Shown here one piece after another: positions 16,943-24,723 of a stretch of 64,000 bases of DNA; position 1 is the stretch's first letter; every line of letters starts with the position of its first letter. The DNA is from CAIKNB01 sp041658705. GTDB lineage: Bacteria > Patescibacteriota > Patescibacteriia > 2-12-FULL-60-25. The stretch lies in assembly GCA_041658705.1 (NCBI GenBank), contig JBAZZT010000001.1, forward strand, positions 1 through 64,000, given 5' to 3'. Position numbers and translations under genes: made by a program. The notes under the pieces were generated by a model, which did not search any database, was not told where the DNA came from, and saw only the letters and a list, made by a program, of their open reading frames with translations.

Positions 16943-17128
16943 ATGAAAGTCATCGCCTGCCGTGATTTCGGCTATGACTGCAATGCCGTCATGAAGGGGC
17001 GCAATCTCGACGAAGCCGTGGACGCCACCATCAAACACAAGGTCAGCATGCATCATGAGATCTTGAAGGAATTGCAGACGCCCGAGAAGCGAACGGAAAT
17101 AGGGGATAAGGCCAAAGAGTTGGTATAA
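16943..17128 (+). CDS. DUF1059 family small protein
   Basis: 61 aa. MKVIACRDFGYDCNAVMKG matches the start of DUF1059 proteins, which keep two cysteines and a helical second half (here HHEILKEL). Function of the family unknown. TAATTT (16930-16935) 7 bases before the ATG suggests a leaderless start, inside a CGGGCATAATTTAGCCCAT palindrome. Single gene with its own terminator. Confidence 0.8.
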   Translation: MKVIACRDFGYDCNAVMKGRNLDEAVDATIKHKVSMHHEILKELQTPEKRTEIGDKAKELV

Positions 17129-17149
17129 ATTTTTTTCGGCATCAGTCCC

Positions 17150-17183
17150 AAAAGGCGCGGAATTCGCGCCTTTTGATGTTTTT
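17150..17183 (+). terminator. Intrinsic terminator
   Basis: AAAAGGCGCG, AATT loop, CGCGCCTTTT, then GATGTTTTT. Confidence 0.8.
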
Positions 17184-17216
17184 GCTGCGAATTACAAATC
17201 AAACACGAATAGCTTC

Positions 17217-17548
17217 GTCACTTTCCGCGTGGAAAGTGACCAAAGACGCCGGGGGTTTGCTATACGCAACATGCATGTCTCTTGGTTCATCTTGCGGCTG
17301 GCTTGACGCAAACCCCCCTGACCCCCGCCTGATTGGCTAGAGGAGAGATAGGGATGGATTTCTCTCTGGATTACCCGGTTGGACCCTGGTAATGACAGGA
17401 TGATGAAGGTCGAAGTCCTCGAGGTGGGGTCTGGGGCCGAGAGTTGAGCTAACCGCAAGAACGCTTAACTATATACATGTAAGCGAATTCGAGGCCCCAG
17501 CGGTTTTTGCATACTTTTTGGCGGCAAAAAGTATGAGGTGCATTTGAT
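17217..17548 (-). repeat. Hairpin-ended dispersed repeat, copy 2, with nested repeat
   Basis: Reverse complement of the copies at 133-330 and 56295-56559. The GTCACTTTCC/GGAAAGTGAC hairpin is at 17217-17240 and the ACTTTTTG/CAAAAAGT hairpin at about 17514-17533. About 80 bases in the middle (17330-17400) contain GGATTACCCGGTTGGACCCT, a piece of the element at 56060-56240, so another repeat appears inserted. Bases 17549-17700 hold only the start region of hppA. Confidence 0.8.
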
Positions 17549-17700
17549 GTCAGGACTTGCGATGACAGCGCGTGATTATCTGAAGGCGTAGGTCATAATT
17601 CGTATATTCGTATGCAGCCGTTCATAGTTCGTAGGCACACGTAAACACACCGAGTTGACCTTCTTGGGCTTATTTTGCATACTAGACCGCGAATAAACAT

Positions 17701-19698
17701 ATGAGCACATCTTTGATTTTTGCCCTGGTGTCCGCGGCTATTGGCCTGGCCTGGGGCGCGTATCTGGTTCGTTGGATCCTTAAGCAGCCCGCTGGAGAGG
17801 GCAAGATGGTTGAGATCTCCAAAGCCATCCAAGAAGGCGCCATGGCTTTCTTGAACCGTCAGTATAAGACCATCGGTTATATCGGCGTGGTGGTATTTTT
17901 GATCTTGTGGGTTTTCCTCGGCCGCAACACGGCGTTCGGTTTCGCGGTCGGTGCGATCTTGTCCGCGCTCGCCGGCTACATCGGCATGCTCGTTTCCGCG
18001 CGCGCCAACGTGCGCACGACCGAAGCGGCCAAGCTGGGTCTTAAGCAGGCTCTCGATGTGGCGGTCAAAGGCGGCACGGTCACGGGATTGTTCGTCGTCT
18101 CGCTCGGACTTTTGGGCGTGGCGGGATTTTATTATCTGACCGGCGACCTCAAGGCGCTCATCGGCTTGGGCTTCGGCGGCTCGCTCATCTCGATCTTCGC
18201 GCGTTTGGGCGGTGGCATCTTCACCAAAGCGGCTGACGTAGGCGCTGACCTGGTGGGCAAAATCGAAGCCGGCATCCCCGAAGACGATCCGCGCAACCCG
18301 GCGGTCATCGCGGACAACGTCGGCGACATGGTCGGCGACGATGCGGGTATGGCAGCTGACCTGTTCGAGACTTATGCCGTGACGGCGATCGCCGCCATGC
18401 TCTTGGGCGGATTGCTTTACCCCGGCAACACGCACGTCCTCATGTTCCCGCTGGTCATCGGCGGCGTGGCCATCTTGGCCTCGATCGTCGGCACGCTCTT
18501 CATCCGTTTGGGTTCGAAACAGGACATCATGGGTGCGCTGTACAAAGGTTTGATCGTGACCGGCCTCATCGCGGCGGTCGCCTTCTATTTCATCTCCAAA
18601 AGATTCTTCCCGGCAGGCGGCGCGATAGATTACTGGACCGTCTACAAAGCTTCGCTCGTCGGTTTGGGTTTGACCGGCTTCATGGTCTGGATCACGGAGT
18701 ACTACACCTCGACCGCGCATAAACCGGTGCAGAACATCGCCAAGGCATCCGAGACCGGCCATGGCACCAACGTGATCGCGGGGCTGGCCATGAGCATGAA
18801 GTCAACGGCTCTACCTGTGCTGGCTATCGTGGCTTCGATGCTGCTGGCCTATCACTGGGGCGGAGTCTTCGGCGTGGCCGTGGCGGCCATGAGCATGTTG
18901 TCGCTCGCTGGCATCATCGTGGCGATCGATGCGTACGGTCCGATCACGGACATGGCGGGCGGCATCGCCCAGATGGCTGAATTGCCCGAAGCGGTGCGCG
19001 ACATCATCGATCCGCTCGACGCCGTCGGCAACACGACCAAGGCAGTGACCAAAGGCTATGCCATAGCATCCGCCGGCTTGGCCGCGCTCGTGCTTTTCTC
19101 CTCTTACACCCAAGAATTCGCGGATCGCGGACAGCAGCTCGTCTTCTCGCTCGAAAATCCTAAATTGCTGGCTGGATTGTTCATCGGCGGCCTGCTGCCG
19201 TATCTCTTCGGCGCTTTCGCCTTGGAAGCGGTGGGCAAGACGGCCGGAACGGTGGTGGATGAAGTGCGTCGTCAATTCCGCGAGATCAAAGGCATCATGG
19301 AAGGCACGGCCAAACCTGATTACGGCGCCTGCGTGGACATCGTGACCAAGGCGGCCATCCGCCAGATGATCGTGCCTGCGCTCCTGCCGGTCATCGTGCC
19401 GATCCTCGTGGCTTGGCTGCTCGGCCCCGTGGCTTTGGGCGGCGTGCTCGTGGGTTCCATCGTGACTGGTCTGTTCGTCGCCATCTCCATGACTTCGGGC
19501 GGCGGCGCCTGGGATAATGCCAAAAAATATATCGAGGCTGGCCACTACGGCGGCAAAAAATCCTTCGCGCATCAAGCGGCGGTCACCGGCGACACGGTCG
19601 GCGATCCGTACAAGGACACCGCGGGCCCGGCCATCAACCCCATGATCAAGATCCTGAACATCGTGGCCTTGCTCCTGGTCGCCATATTGGCGGGATAA
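17701..19698 (+). CDS. hppA: Membrane-bound H+-translocating pyrophosphatase
   Basis: 665 aa, about 16 membrane helices. It couples pyrophosphate hydrolysis to proton export and can be a main ion-gradient source in fermenting cells. Signature parts: DVGADLVGKIEAGIPEDDPR (substrate-binding loop), NVGDMVGDDAGMAADLFETY, and TSGGGAWDNAKKYIE. The GNTTKA motif has lysine at the position that marks the potassium-independent subfamily. TTGACC (17655-17660) and TACTAG (17680-17685) may form the promoter. Single gene. Confidence 0.96.
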   Translation: MSTSLIFALVSAAIGLAWGAYLVRWILKQPAGEGKMVEISKAIQEGAMAFLNRQYKTIGYIGVVVFLILWVFLGRNTAFGFAVGAILSALAGYIGMLVSARANVRTTEAAKLGLKQALDVAVKGGTVTGLFVVSLGLLGVAGFYYLTGDLKALIGLGFGGSLISIFARLGGGIFTKAADVGADLVGKIEAGIPEDDPRNPAVIADNVGDMVGDDAGMAADLFETYAVTAIAAMLLGGLLYPGNTHVLMFPLVIGGVAILASIVGTLFIRLGSKQDIMGALYKGLIVTGLIAAVAFYFISKRFFPAGGAIDYWTVYKASLVGLGLTGFMVWITEYYTSTAHKPVQNIAKASETGHGTNVIAGLAMSMKSTALPVLAIVASMLLAYHWGGVFGVAVAAMSMLSLAGIIVAIDAYGPITDMAGGIAQMAELPEAVRDIIDPLDAVGNTTKAVTKGYAIASAGLAALVLFSSYTQEFADRGQQLVFSLENPKLLAGLFIGGLLPYLFGAFALEAVGKTAGTVVDEVRRQFREIKGIMEGTAKPDYGACVDIVTKAAIRQMIVPALLPVIVPILVAWLLGPVALGGVLVGSIVTGLFVAISMTSGGGAWDNAKKYIEAGHYGGKKSFAHQAAVTGDTVGDPYKDTAGPAINPMIKILNIVALLLVAILAG

Positions 19699-19704
19699 GG
19701 TCAA

Positions 19705-19790
19705 GGCAAGAATAAACAATAATCAATAAACAATAATCAAGTCGGGAAGTCCGGCTTGATTGTTTATTGGATATTGATTATTGGTTATTT
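19705..19790. repeat. AT-rich word-type inverted repeat
   Basis: AATAAACAATAATCAATAAA on the left, TTTATTGGATATTGATTATT on the right, around an AAGTCGGGAAGTCCGGCTT hairpin. It may terminate hppA. Confidence 0.6.
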
Positions 19791-19824
19791 GCTCAGCGCT
19801 GCGTTGAGACTATACTTCATTCCC

Positions 19825-20658
19825 ATGCTGGCCTTCGCTTTGATCGCTTTCGGGTCCTTGTTCGAGGAAGTGACTTTATCCTTGAACAAAATCATCATGA
19901 CCCGGCGCTTGCAGACCTTGAGCGTCTTGGGTTTTTTGCAATCCTTGGTCACTTTGGTATTTTATCTGATCTACGGCAGCTTGGCGCCGCACGGCTTTGT
20001 GTTCTCATGGTCATCTTGGGTAACTGTATCTATCCGCACTGTTCTCGAAGTTTTCATCGCCTATTGCACCATGCAGGCGGTGGCCAAGGCTGAACGCAGC
20101 GCTTACGGTTTCATCCGCGCTTTTACCGTGCCCCTGCTGTTGGTCGTCGACGTGGCCTTTGGCTATAGATTGGGTCTGTTGCAACAGATCGGGATTTTGG
20201 TCACCTTCGTGTCCGTCGCCGTCTTGACCATGAATCATGGTTTCAGCAAAAAAGGCATCGGTTGGGTGATCGCCACGGCTCTGACCGCGGTGCTGACGGT
20301 TTCCTTATACAAATACGATTTGAACTTCAACTCCGTGGCGAGCGAACAGTCAATCATGTACGCGGCTTCGACCATCTTCTTTTTTGCTCTGATCATGCGC
20401 ACCAAGGAAGATGTCTTTGGCCTCTTGAAGACCAAGGGCGTGCCCTGGGCGATTTTGTCGGCGTGTTTCGGTTCTTTATTGCAGGGCTTGTCGTATCAGT
20501 ACGCCGCCGGTTCTTGGATCATCGCCATGAAGCGGGCGTGCGGCGTGCTTTTGGCCGTGCTGTCGGGACGCGTGGCCTTCAAGGAAGAAAAACTGGGCTT
20601 GAAACTGGCGGCTTTCGCCGGATGCCTGACCGGTTTTTTGTTGATGGTCTTAGGCTGA
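19825..20658 (+). CDS. EamA/DMT-like membrane transporter
   Basis: 277 aa with about nine to ten hydrophobic helices in a two-half layout, as in the drug/metabolite transporter superfamily. Substrate unknown. I start at ATG 19825: TATACT (19811-19816) is 8 bases upstream, and the longer open frame from 19756 runs through the preceding repeat. It is one base from the next gene, so the two are probably co-transcribed. Confidence 0.65.
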   Translation: MLAFALIAFGSLFEEVTLSLNKIIMTRRLQTLSVLGFLQSLVTLVFYLIYGSLAPHGFVFSWSSWVTVSIRTVLEVFIAYCTMQAVAKAERSAYGFIRAFTVPLLLVVDVAFGYRLGLLQQIGILVTFVSVAVLTMNHGFSKKGIGWVIATALTAVLTVSLYKYDLNFNSVASEQSIMYAASTIFFFALIMRTKEDVFGLLKTKGVPWAILSACFGSLLQGLSYQYAAGSWIIAMKRACGVLLAVLSGRVAFKEEKLGLKLAAFAGCLTGFLLMVLG

Positions 20659-20659
20659 T

Positions 20660-21055
20660 ATGTCTGACATGCTTGACCCGCGCCACGAAGCTTTCGTCGA
20701 ACATCTGTTCCGGCGCGCGTGTTTGGTCTTGGACATGCCGGGCTTCGAGTTGCGTGCGTTGCGCCGTCGCGTGCGCGGTCGCGGCAAGCTTCGTTCATAC
20801 GCTTTGGGTTATACCAAGATCGGCGAGAAGCTCATCACCGTCGATCTCTACACGCCGCGCACCATGAAGACGCGCAAGCTCGACGCCATCCTGCGCGTCA
20901 TCTGCCACGAGCTGGCGCATCACCAAGCGCCGCCGCGCATGTACCGCAAATGGTTCAGTTACGTGCGTCGCATCCATCATCCGCATTTTTGGGCGCAATA
21001 CAAAAAGAACGTCGCCGCGCTGACTAAAGACGAGATGCTGGGGGAATATTTTTGA
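20660..21055 (+). CDS. SprT/WLM-like zinc metallopeptidase
   Basis: 131 aa. RVICHELAHHQ is a zinc-binding HExxH motif (HELAH), followed by a possible third ligand in HHPHFWAQY, the pattern of SprT-like or YgjP-type small metalloproteases. Basic N-terminal half. It starts 1 base after the upstream transporter stop; the pair is probably one operon. Substrate unknown. Confidence 0.65.
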   Translation: MSDMLDPRHEAFVEHLFRRACLVLDMPGFELRALRRRVRGRGKLRSYALGYTKIGEKLITVDLYTPRTMKTRKLDAILRVICHELAHHQAPPRMYRKWFSYVRRIHHPHFWAQYKKNVAALTKDEMLGEYF

Positions 21056-21088
21056 GTCGCCAGACCTGGTCGGTATGTTGGGCTTGAT

Positions 21089-21203
21089 TGTCATCCTGAG
21101 CTTGTCGAAGGACCTTTATAAGCAGCGTGACGACCGATGAGTTTTCTTATTCGATAGCTGATAAAGGTCCTTCGACTACGCTAGCGCTGCGCTCAGGATG
21201 ACA
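21089..21203. repeat. TGTCATCCTGAGC inverted repeat (family B)
   Basis: Ends TGTCATCCTGAGC and GCTCAGGATGACA, with inner GTCGAAGGACCTTTAT and ATAAAGGTCCTTCGAC arms. Copies at 41359-41472, 51491-51606 and a half copy at 47944-47988. Confidence 0.8.
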
Positions 21204-21212
21204 ACTTTTTTT

Positions 21213-21245
21213 TTAAAAAAATCAGACCCGCGAGAGTGTCGCGGG
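21213..21245 (-). terminator. Intrinsic terminator
   Basis: Minus strand CCCGCGA/TCGCGGG hairpin then TCTGATTTTTTT. Confidence 0.8.
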
Positions 21246-21251
21246 CCGGGG

Positions 21252-21728
21252 TCAGGTATTTTTGGCTTGATGTTTTTTTAAGCTCGCGGCATAGCCGGCC
21301 AAGAGCGCGTTGATGGCGACGATCACGGATTCTTCGTCTTGCTTGCGCTCGCCCGGTTCCTTGAAGCCAAAGGCTTTCTCGGCCATGCTGCGGCCTTTGG
21401 GGGAGTCGAATTTTGCGTCCGGTTCGAAGGCGAAGCCAAAGGTCCACGTCTCATCCTCCGCCGCATAGCTCATGTAGAGCGAGCAGGTCTCTTGGTGCTC
21501 GGGGTTGTCCAAGTACCAGAGACAGAACTCCACGCCAGCTTTGCCCTCGTCGTCTATCTCGAGCGACCAGCAGAAATCGAGATGGGGGACCAGCCCCTCG
21601 ACGTGGCAGATGATCGAACCGTTGTCGTCGCGCTCCGTACGCGTGGCTTCGAGGCCGTGTTCGCGCACCGTGCGTTCGATGAACTCGTAACGATTACGGG
21701 CCAGGGCCAAGGCGATGCTGTTCGGCAT
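21252..21728 (-). CDS. Hypothetical protein, orphan cassette gene
   Basis: 158 aa, not recognised. An acidic, soluble alpha/beta protein (IIDDEGKAG, YMSYAAEDETWTFGFAF). The start 21728 is set by GCGAGGATCAAC. A divergent promoter region with a large palindrome lies upstream (21781-21820). Confidence 0.6.
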   Translation of the reverse strand: MPNSIALALARNRYEFIERTVREHGLEATRTERDDNGSIICHVEGLVPHLDFCWSLEIDDEGKAGVEFCLWYLDNPEHQETCSLYMSYAAEDETWTFGFAFEPDAKFDSPKGRSMAEKAFGFKEPGERKQDEESVIVAINALLAGYAASLKKHQAKNT

Positions 21729-21780
21729 GTTGATCCTCGCTTTAAAGTCCTGCACTGACCGTAAAACAAAGGGAAAATGG

Positions 21781-21820
21781 GGTCAAGGGGCTTGACAAAA
21801 CCCCATTTTCGTGTTTTAAT
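21781..21820 (+). promoter_or_regulatory. Promoter with palindrome around the -35 box
   Basis: TTGACA (21792-21797), 17 bases, TTTAAT (21815-21820). The -35 lies between GGGG and CCCC arms (GGGGCTTGACAAAACCCC), nested in a wider GAAAATGGGG/CCCCATTTTC palindrome. The promoter at 33852 has a matching layout. Possible operator; also near the start of the divergent gene at 21728. Confidence 0.55.
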
Positions 21821-22015
21821 ATCCAGTTCATTTTCCGACATGGTAGTCCTTCGATGAACTCAGGAACTATTCTTTAGACATTAGAAATTAGACATTAGTC
21901 ATTCTTCTAATATTCCCTGATCCCCGCATCGAGTGCGGGGTAAACTCCGCGCTAGCGAAGTCGAAGGGTTACCTATCGCGCATTGCATTCTGACCGCCAA
22001 CCAGGAGAAAGACAC

Positions 22016-22411
22016 ATGAGTCGAGCCTCGATGCTTGCTGTCGATCTTGAATACGGTCGCGATGAGGACGAGGTGGACATCCTCCAACTCCGTCGCTTCC
22101 GCCAGCCGGTCAAGCAGACCAAAGCGCCACGCCGCGTCACGGGCAAACCGTGGTGGGACGTGAAATTGTCGGCTCTGTCCAACGAAGAGTTGAACGATCT
22201 TTACGCCCTGGCGTGCAACCGGAGGTATATGCCGCGACCGTACAGCAACCATGCGGTCGAGACGCTGCGCGCCATCGAAAAGGTGAAGCGCTCACGCGTC
22301 GGTCACGCCTACATGTCCGCCTGCCGTCCGCTCTGCGCAGTCCGTCGCTCCAGGTCGTGCGCCGACGATGCGGGCGCCAAGGTGCTGCCCTTCAAGCAGC
22401 GCTCCGCCTGA
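22016..22411 (+). CDS. Hypothetical basic protein, orphan cassette gene
   Basis: 131 aa, not recognised. Strongly basic, rich in Arg (DILQLRRFRQPVKQTKAPRR), a composition compatible with nucleic-acid binding. ATG 22016 follows CAGGAGAAAGACAC. A repeat remnant (about 21840-21965) separates the promoter from the gene, giving a leader near 190 bases. Own terminator. Confidence 0.6.
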   Translation: MSRASMLAVDLEYGRDEDEVDILQLRRFRQPVKQTKAPRRVTGKPWWDVKLSALSNEELNDLYALACNRRYMPRPYSNHAVETLRAIEKVKRSRVGHAYMSACRPLCAVRRSRSCADDAGAKVLPFKQRSA

Positions 22412-22424
22412 CCCCGTCTCAACA

Positions 22425-22451
22425 GAGTCCCGCCCTCGCGGGACTCTTCCA
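22425..22451 (+). terminator. Intrinsic terminator
   Basis: GAGTCCCGC / GCGGGACTC stem with a short T-rich tail. Confidence 0.7.
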
Positions 22452-22493
22452 TTTGCGAAAATCTTAAGCGCCCTATATCTTGTCTAGACTATG

Positions 22494-22621
22494 CCATGTA
22501 AGACAAAAACTATAAGAACAGGCTGGATGGCCTTTTGTCTTTCTTCGGCATTGAAAAATTAAAGCCCAAATCATTAAATCTAAAAGGTTAAAAGCTAAAA
22601 AATAGTTTTTGTCTTACATGG
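22494..22621. repeat. 128-bp element with perfect 20-bp inverted ends
   Basis: CCATGTAAGACAAAAACTAT at 22494-22513 is exactly mirrored at 22602-22621. The inside is AT-rich with no frame. It ends 1 base before the ferredoxin start codon, so it must affect that leader. MITE-like; no second copy seen in the window. Confidence 0.7.
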
Positions 22622-22622
22622 T

Positions 22623-22874
22623 ATGCGTATCACAGTTGATCAGAATTTATGTATTGGCGACGGTTCGTGCGTCATGCTGGCAGGCAAGACCTTCAAGCTC
22701 AATCGCGAAGGCAAGTGTTACGTTTTGGTGCAAGATGATACGCCCGAGACCACGAGCGACGCCACGCTCAAAGAGCTGCGCGACGCCCGCGTAGACATCC
22801 TCGAGGCGGCGCGCGCCTGTCCGGTCCAAGCCATCAAGCTATTTGAAGACGACGGCACGGAAATCACGCTTTAA
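22623..22874 (+). CDS. Single-cluster ferredoxin
   Basis: 83 aa. It contains CIGDGSC near the N-terminus and ACPVQAI near the C-terminus, the cysteine layout of small 3Fe-4S (or 4Fe-4S) ferredoxins with three obvious cluster cysteines. A likely electron carrier partner for the FAD reductase that starts 4 bases downstream. The ATG sits directly after the inverted-repeat element, with no Shine-Dalgarno. Confidence 0.85.
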   Translation: MRITVDQNLCIGDGSCVMLAGKTFKLNREGKCYVLVQDDTPETTSDATLKELRDARVDILEAARACPVQAIKLFEDDGTEITL

Positions 22875-22878
22875 ACCA

Positions 22879-23589
22879 ATGTCAGTTCCTACAGTGCAAA
22901 AATTCAAAGTCCAAAGCCGCGAAGACCTGGCGCAAGGCGTCATGGGTTTGTCGTTCGAAGCGGCTGACGGCGCGCCGCCGTTCGGTTTTATGCCCGGGCA
23001 ATGGGTCATGTTGCATGTCTACGGAACGGAAGGTCAGCTCGACGGCAAAGCCGCCTATTCCATCGCCAGCTCGCCCGAAGAATCCAAGGACAAGATTTTG
23101 CTCGCCATAAAATTGCGCGAAGGTTTCACGCGCCGCATCAAGGATTTGCGCGCGGGCGACATCGTGGGCATCCAAGGGCCATTCGGAGCTTTCACGCCGC
23201 GCGACAGCGATACGCCGCTCGTCATGTTGGCCGGCGGCATCGGCATCACACCTTTGCGCAGCATGGTGCGCGCTTTCGAGAAGTCGGAGCGACCGATGAC
23301 GCTCATCTATTCCAACCGCGACCGCGCCAGTCTGACGTTCGAAAAAGAGCTGCGCGAAAGCGCCGCACGCAACCCGCACTTCCATCTCATCTTCGTCTTG
23401 ACCGGGGAAGCGCCGCAAGATTGGGCAGGGGAGAAGGGCAGGATAGGCGACGCGTTGTTGGCGGATTGCATCGTACCCCACGCCGAGTATCTGGCTTGCG
23501 GACCGGTCAGCTTCGTGCGCGACATGAAGGCGCTGCTGTTGGCGCGCGGCGTCGATATCACGACTAAATTCAAACAAGAAATATTTTAA
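22879..23589 (+). CDS. Ferredoxin/flavodoxin reductase-like FAD-NAD(P) oxidoreductase
   Basis: 236 aa. The FNR fold is evident: FMPGQWVMLHV and AYSIASSPEE (FAD binding), then GGIGITPLRSM (NAD(P)-binding loop) and LACGPVSFVRDMK near the C-terminus. It lacks a fused 2Fe-2S domain; the adjacent ferredoxin probably fills that role. Start ATG 22879. Confidence 0.85.
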   Translation: MSVPTVQKFKVQSREDLAQGVMGLSFEAADGAPPFGFMPGQWVMLHVYGTEGQLDGKAAYSIASSPEESKDKILLAIKLREGFTRRIKDLRAGDIVGIQGPFGAFTPRDSDTPLVMLAGGIGITPLRSMVRAFEKSERPMTLIYSNRDRASLTFEKELRESAARNPHFHLIFVLTGEAPQDWAGEKGRIGDALLADCIVPHAEYLACGPVSFVRDMKALLLARGVDITTKFKQEIF

Positions 23590-23599
23590 ATCTTTCCAT

Positions 23600-24175
23600 A
23601 TGCGTACACGACCAGCTTTGCTCGTCCTGCCTTTATTCGCCTTGGCGCTTTTTGGTTTAGGTTGCAATCCACTGGCTTCGGTCAAGCAAAAAGCCGAGCA
23701 GAAAGCGGCTGATGCTTTGGCTGGCGGCATCTTGAGCCAAGCGTCAGGCGGCAAAGTAGAGGTGAATAGCGATAAAGGTTCCGTCGGTTTCAAGGATGAT
23801 AAGACCGGCGACACCATCGCTTTCGGCGAGGACATAAAACTCCCCGCGAATTTTCCTCAAGATGTCTTGATCTATGACGGAGTGAAAATTCTGTCGGTCA
23901 TGACCAAGGTCAAGGAGAAATCCGCCAACGTCACGTTGACTTCGACCGATGACGCCGCGAAGGTCTTGGCTTGGTACGAAGACAGCTACAAGCGCGACGC
24001 CTGGACTTTGAAGGACAGCGCGAGCATGAACCAGGTGCAGTCGCGGAATTTCAACAAAGGCAAAATCGGGGTCAGCTTTTCGATCTGGCCAGACCCGGAA
24101 AAAAAATTGACCTACATCACCTTGAGCCGCGCCGAAGACCTGACGCCGGAGATGCCGAAAGTCGAGGGAGAATAA
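23600..24175 (+). CDS. Predicted lipoprotein
   Basis: 191 aa. A hydrophobic signal ending in LFGLGC gives a plausible lipobox with Cys22 as the lipidated residue. Next come a KQKAEQKAADALAGG helix and a small beta domain (LPANFPQDVLIYDGVKILS). Membrane-anchored on the outer face. It follows the reductase by 10 bases but a functional link is not shown. Confidence 0.75.
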   Translation: MRTRPALLVLPLFALALFGLGCNPLASVKQKAEQKAADALAGGILSQASGGKVEVNSDKGSVGFKDDKTGDTIAFGEDIKLPANFPQDVLIYDGVKILSVMTKVKEKSANVTLTSTDDAAKVLAWYEDSYKRDAWTLKDSASMNQVQSRNFNKGKIGVSFSIWPDPEKKLTYITLSRAEDLTPEMPKVEGE

Positions 24176-24263
24176 ACGGAAAAGAAAGTGACTGACATAA
24201 CGCTTAGCCGGATTGTCGATACGATCCCGCCGAATCAAGATGCTTTGCCGCCGGAATAGACGA

Positions 24264-24290
24264 CAAAGACCCGGTAACCCGGGTCTTTTC
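24264..24290. terminator. Bidirectional intrinsic terminator
   Basis: AAGACCCGG / CCGGGTCTT stem with TTTTC on the plus strand and TTTGTC on the minus. It serves both converging genes. Confidence 0.8.
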
Positions 24291-24294
24291 AGAA

Positions 24295-24597
24295 TCAGAA
24301 GCCGACGCATCCGTTGAAGGCGTGCTTGGTCTCTACGTTGTAGCCAGCGGAGCAACAACCTGTTCCGACACAGGCTTGAAGCCTGTAGGTGCACATTGCC
24401 CCGCGATAGGTGAGCACGCAGGTTTGGCCTAAAGAGCAGGTATGACTGGAACACACCCGCCTTTCCCTTTCCGTCATCATTGCAGCATAGCTTTCCAGAT
24501 AAGGGTCTTGCGGTCGCTGTGGCGCAGACAAACTCCAGATGCAGCCGAGCGATAGAATTGCGAAAAAACAGTATGCGAGAATCCAGCGCTTTTTCAT
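24295..24597 (-). CDS. Small cysteine-rich exported protein
   Basis: 100 aa. An N-terminal signal or anchor (KKRWILAYCFFAILSLGC) precedes a cysteine-rich domain with about ten cysteines (CSSHTCSLGQTC, CVGTGCC), likely disulfides outside the cell. The ATG is preceded by GTCGGAGGAAAA, and a TTGACA-17-TTTGAT promoter is at 24613-24641. The lipobox is non-standard. Not recognised; another orphan cassette gene. Confidence 0.65.
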   Translation of the reverse strand: MKKRWILAYCFFAILSLGCIWSLSAPQRPQDPYLESYAAMMTERERRVCSSHTCSLGQTCVLTYRGAMCTYRLQACVGTGCCSAGYNVETKHAFNGCVGF

Positions 24598-24694
24598 TTT
24601 TCCTCCGACTTAATCAAAACAGATTCTAAGCAAAATGTCAAGCCCTTCCGCATATTAGGACGTATGCCGCAGGGCAACCGGAAGGCTGATTTGG

Positions 24695-24723
24695 GTCGCA
24701 CGACGTGTCTTTGTGCGACGCCT
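24695..24723. repeat. Imperfect palindromic repeat flanking the MFS gene, left
   Basis: GTCGCAC / GTGCGAC palindrome with a GACGTGTCTTT-type loop, ending GCCT. A diverged direct copy is at 26035-26064. The MFS stop codon overlaps its right edge. Confidence 0.55.

Noticed and set aside
18811..19719. Long minus-strand frames opposite hppA
   Set aside because: They are mirror frames of a GC-rich conserved gene; hppA is certain.
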